A stretch of DNA of 22,227 nt from Avidehalobacter sp964569265 (GTDB lineage Bacteria > Bacillota > Dehalobacteriia > UBA4068 > UBA4997). The notes below the pieces were generated by a model that did not search any database, had not been told where the DNA came from, and saw only the letters and a list, made by a program, of their open reading frames with translations. The stretch is from the NCBI GenBank assembly GCA_964569265.1, contig CAZMTO010000026.1, positions 1-22,227 of the forward strand. Direction: 5' to 3'. Shown piece by piece: positions 21,724 to 22,227 of this stretch. How positions within the stretch are numbered: the stretch's first letter is position 1; each line of letters starts with the position of its first letter. A program made the position numbers and the translations under genes.

Positions 21724-22227
21724 ATGCCAAACCCAAGCAACTATCTGCAACAAACCGCCCGTATGCTGGATATGGCCACCGAAGCACACAGCCTGCTAAA
21801 GGGTGACGCCGATACCGAGCTTAGCGGCGTAAGCCACAGCGAAGAAGCTTTTTGCGGCGGCAAAATTGTAACTATTAAAATTTTAAACCAAAACGGCGCC
21901 AATATTATGGGCCGTGATATCGGCACCTACACCACCATAGAGCTGCCGAATATCCACACGGCTATCCCCAGCCAACTTATCGGGCCGGCCAGTGCAGCCA
22001 TAGCCGGTGTTATACGCAGCCTGCTGCCGCCCCCCAAGCCAAGTGCCCCGCAACCGCTGCTGCTGGTGGGGCTGGGCAATTTTAAAACCACTGCCGATGC
22101 CATTGGCCCCAAGGTAATAAGCCATATTCAGCCCACACGCCATTTTTACCGCGCCGAGCTTGCTGCCGAAATTAGCCCGGTGGCTGCCATTGCACCGGGG
22201 GTGGTGGGCAACACCGGCAGAGAAACC
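21724..22227 (+). CDS. gpr: Germination protease GPR (C-terminus cut by window edge)
   Basis: Aspartic-type endoprotease that degrades small acid-soluble spore proteins at germination; it is made as a zymogen in the forespore. The 168 codons present show MGRDIGTYTTIELP (about 62-75), LLLVGLGN followed by TADAIGPKV (about 112-131), and APGVVGNTGRET near the break, all GPR hallmarks. The Asp of ADAIGP matches a proposed catalytic residue. Near the N-terminus the usual RTDLA-x-EA reads MLDMATEA, so the region by the self-processing site is altered, though the Asp is kept. The ATG follows AAGGAGGA. A forespore sigma-G promoter is expected, but I could not identify one with confidence in 21604-21710. 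Confidence 0.93.
   Translation, partial: MPNPSNYLQQTARMLDMATEAHSLLKGDADTELSGVSHSEEAFCGGKIVTIKILNQNGANIMGRDIGTYTTIELPNIHTAIPSQLIGPASAAIAGVIRSLLPPPKPSAPQPLLLVGLGNFKTTADAIGPKVISHIQPTRHFYRAELAAEISPVAAIAPGVVGNTGRET

Noticed and set aside
1..22227. Mobile elements, CRISPR arrays, tRNA or rRNA genes
   Set aside because: No transposase or integrase, no regularly spaced repeats, and no tRNA or rRNA signature were seen on either strand.

Overview
The window looks like a chromosomal housekeeping segment of an endospore-forming Bacillota bacterium (Clostridia or Negativicutes type). The reasons are the spore genes ylbJ and gpr, RNase Y, and a conserved firmicute gene order: rsmD, coiled-coil protein, ylbJ, ackA, DUF177, rpmF, plsX, acpP, rnc, radical SAM, smc, ftsY. 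I cannot name a genus. Nearly all genes are on the minus strand. I see no insertion sequence, prophage, CRISPR array, rRNA or tRNA.

Layout, left to right. Positions 1-969 hold the 5' part of an RlmD/TrmA-type rRNA m5U methyltransferase (minus). It diverges from a YbaK-type Cys-tRNA(Pro) deacylase (plus), which ends in a strong terminator. Next on the minus strand are putP (Na+/proline symporter) and rny (RNase Y). A 423-base gap lies upstream of rny and carries a consensus promoter, a long foldable leader and a terminator-like hairpin. Beyond it are a divergent shikimate-kinase-like gene and then a long minus-strand run. In transcription order, right to left, the run is: polysaccharide deacetylase, plsX, acpP, rnc, radical SAM, smc, ftsY, DUF5131, purine-type nucleoside phosphorylase. 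It starts from a promoter at 16566-16594 and ends at a terminator at 5908-5943. It therefore links envelope lipid synthesis, RNA processing, chromosome condensation and membrane protein targeting.

To the right, DUF177-rpmF forms a short operon with a perfect consensus promoter placed so that the mRNA should be leaderless. Then come ackA (minus), ylbJ (plus, divergent), a coiled-coil protein, rsmD, a 52-aa zinc-ribbon protein (all minus), and the start of gpr (plus), cut by the window end.

The most interesting part is around 4860-5920. A candidate structured RNA precedes rny: promoter TTGACA-N17-TACAAT, a 23-bp long-range closing stem with a G-U wobble, an internal GC-rich hairpin, and a terminator-like hairpin sharing four bases with the closing stem. 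Part of this RNA is repeated in direct orientation on the other side of the shikimate-kinase-like gene. That kinase keeps its ATP site but has lost several shikimate-binding residues. None of this could be checked against a database here.
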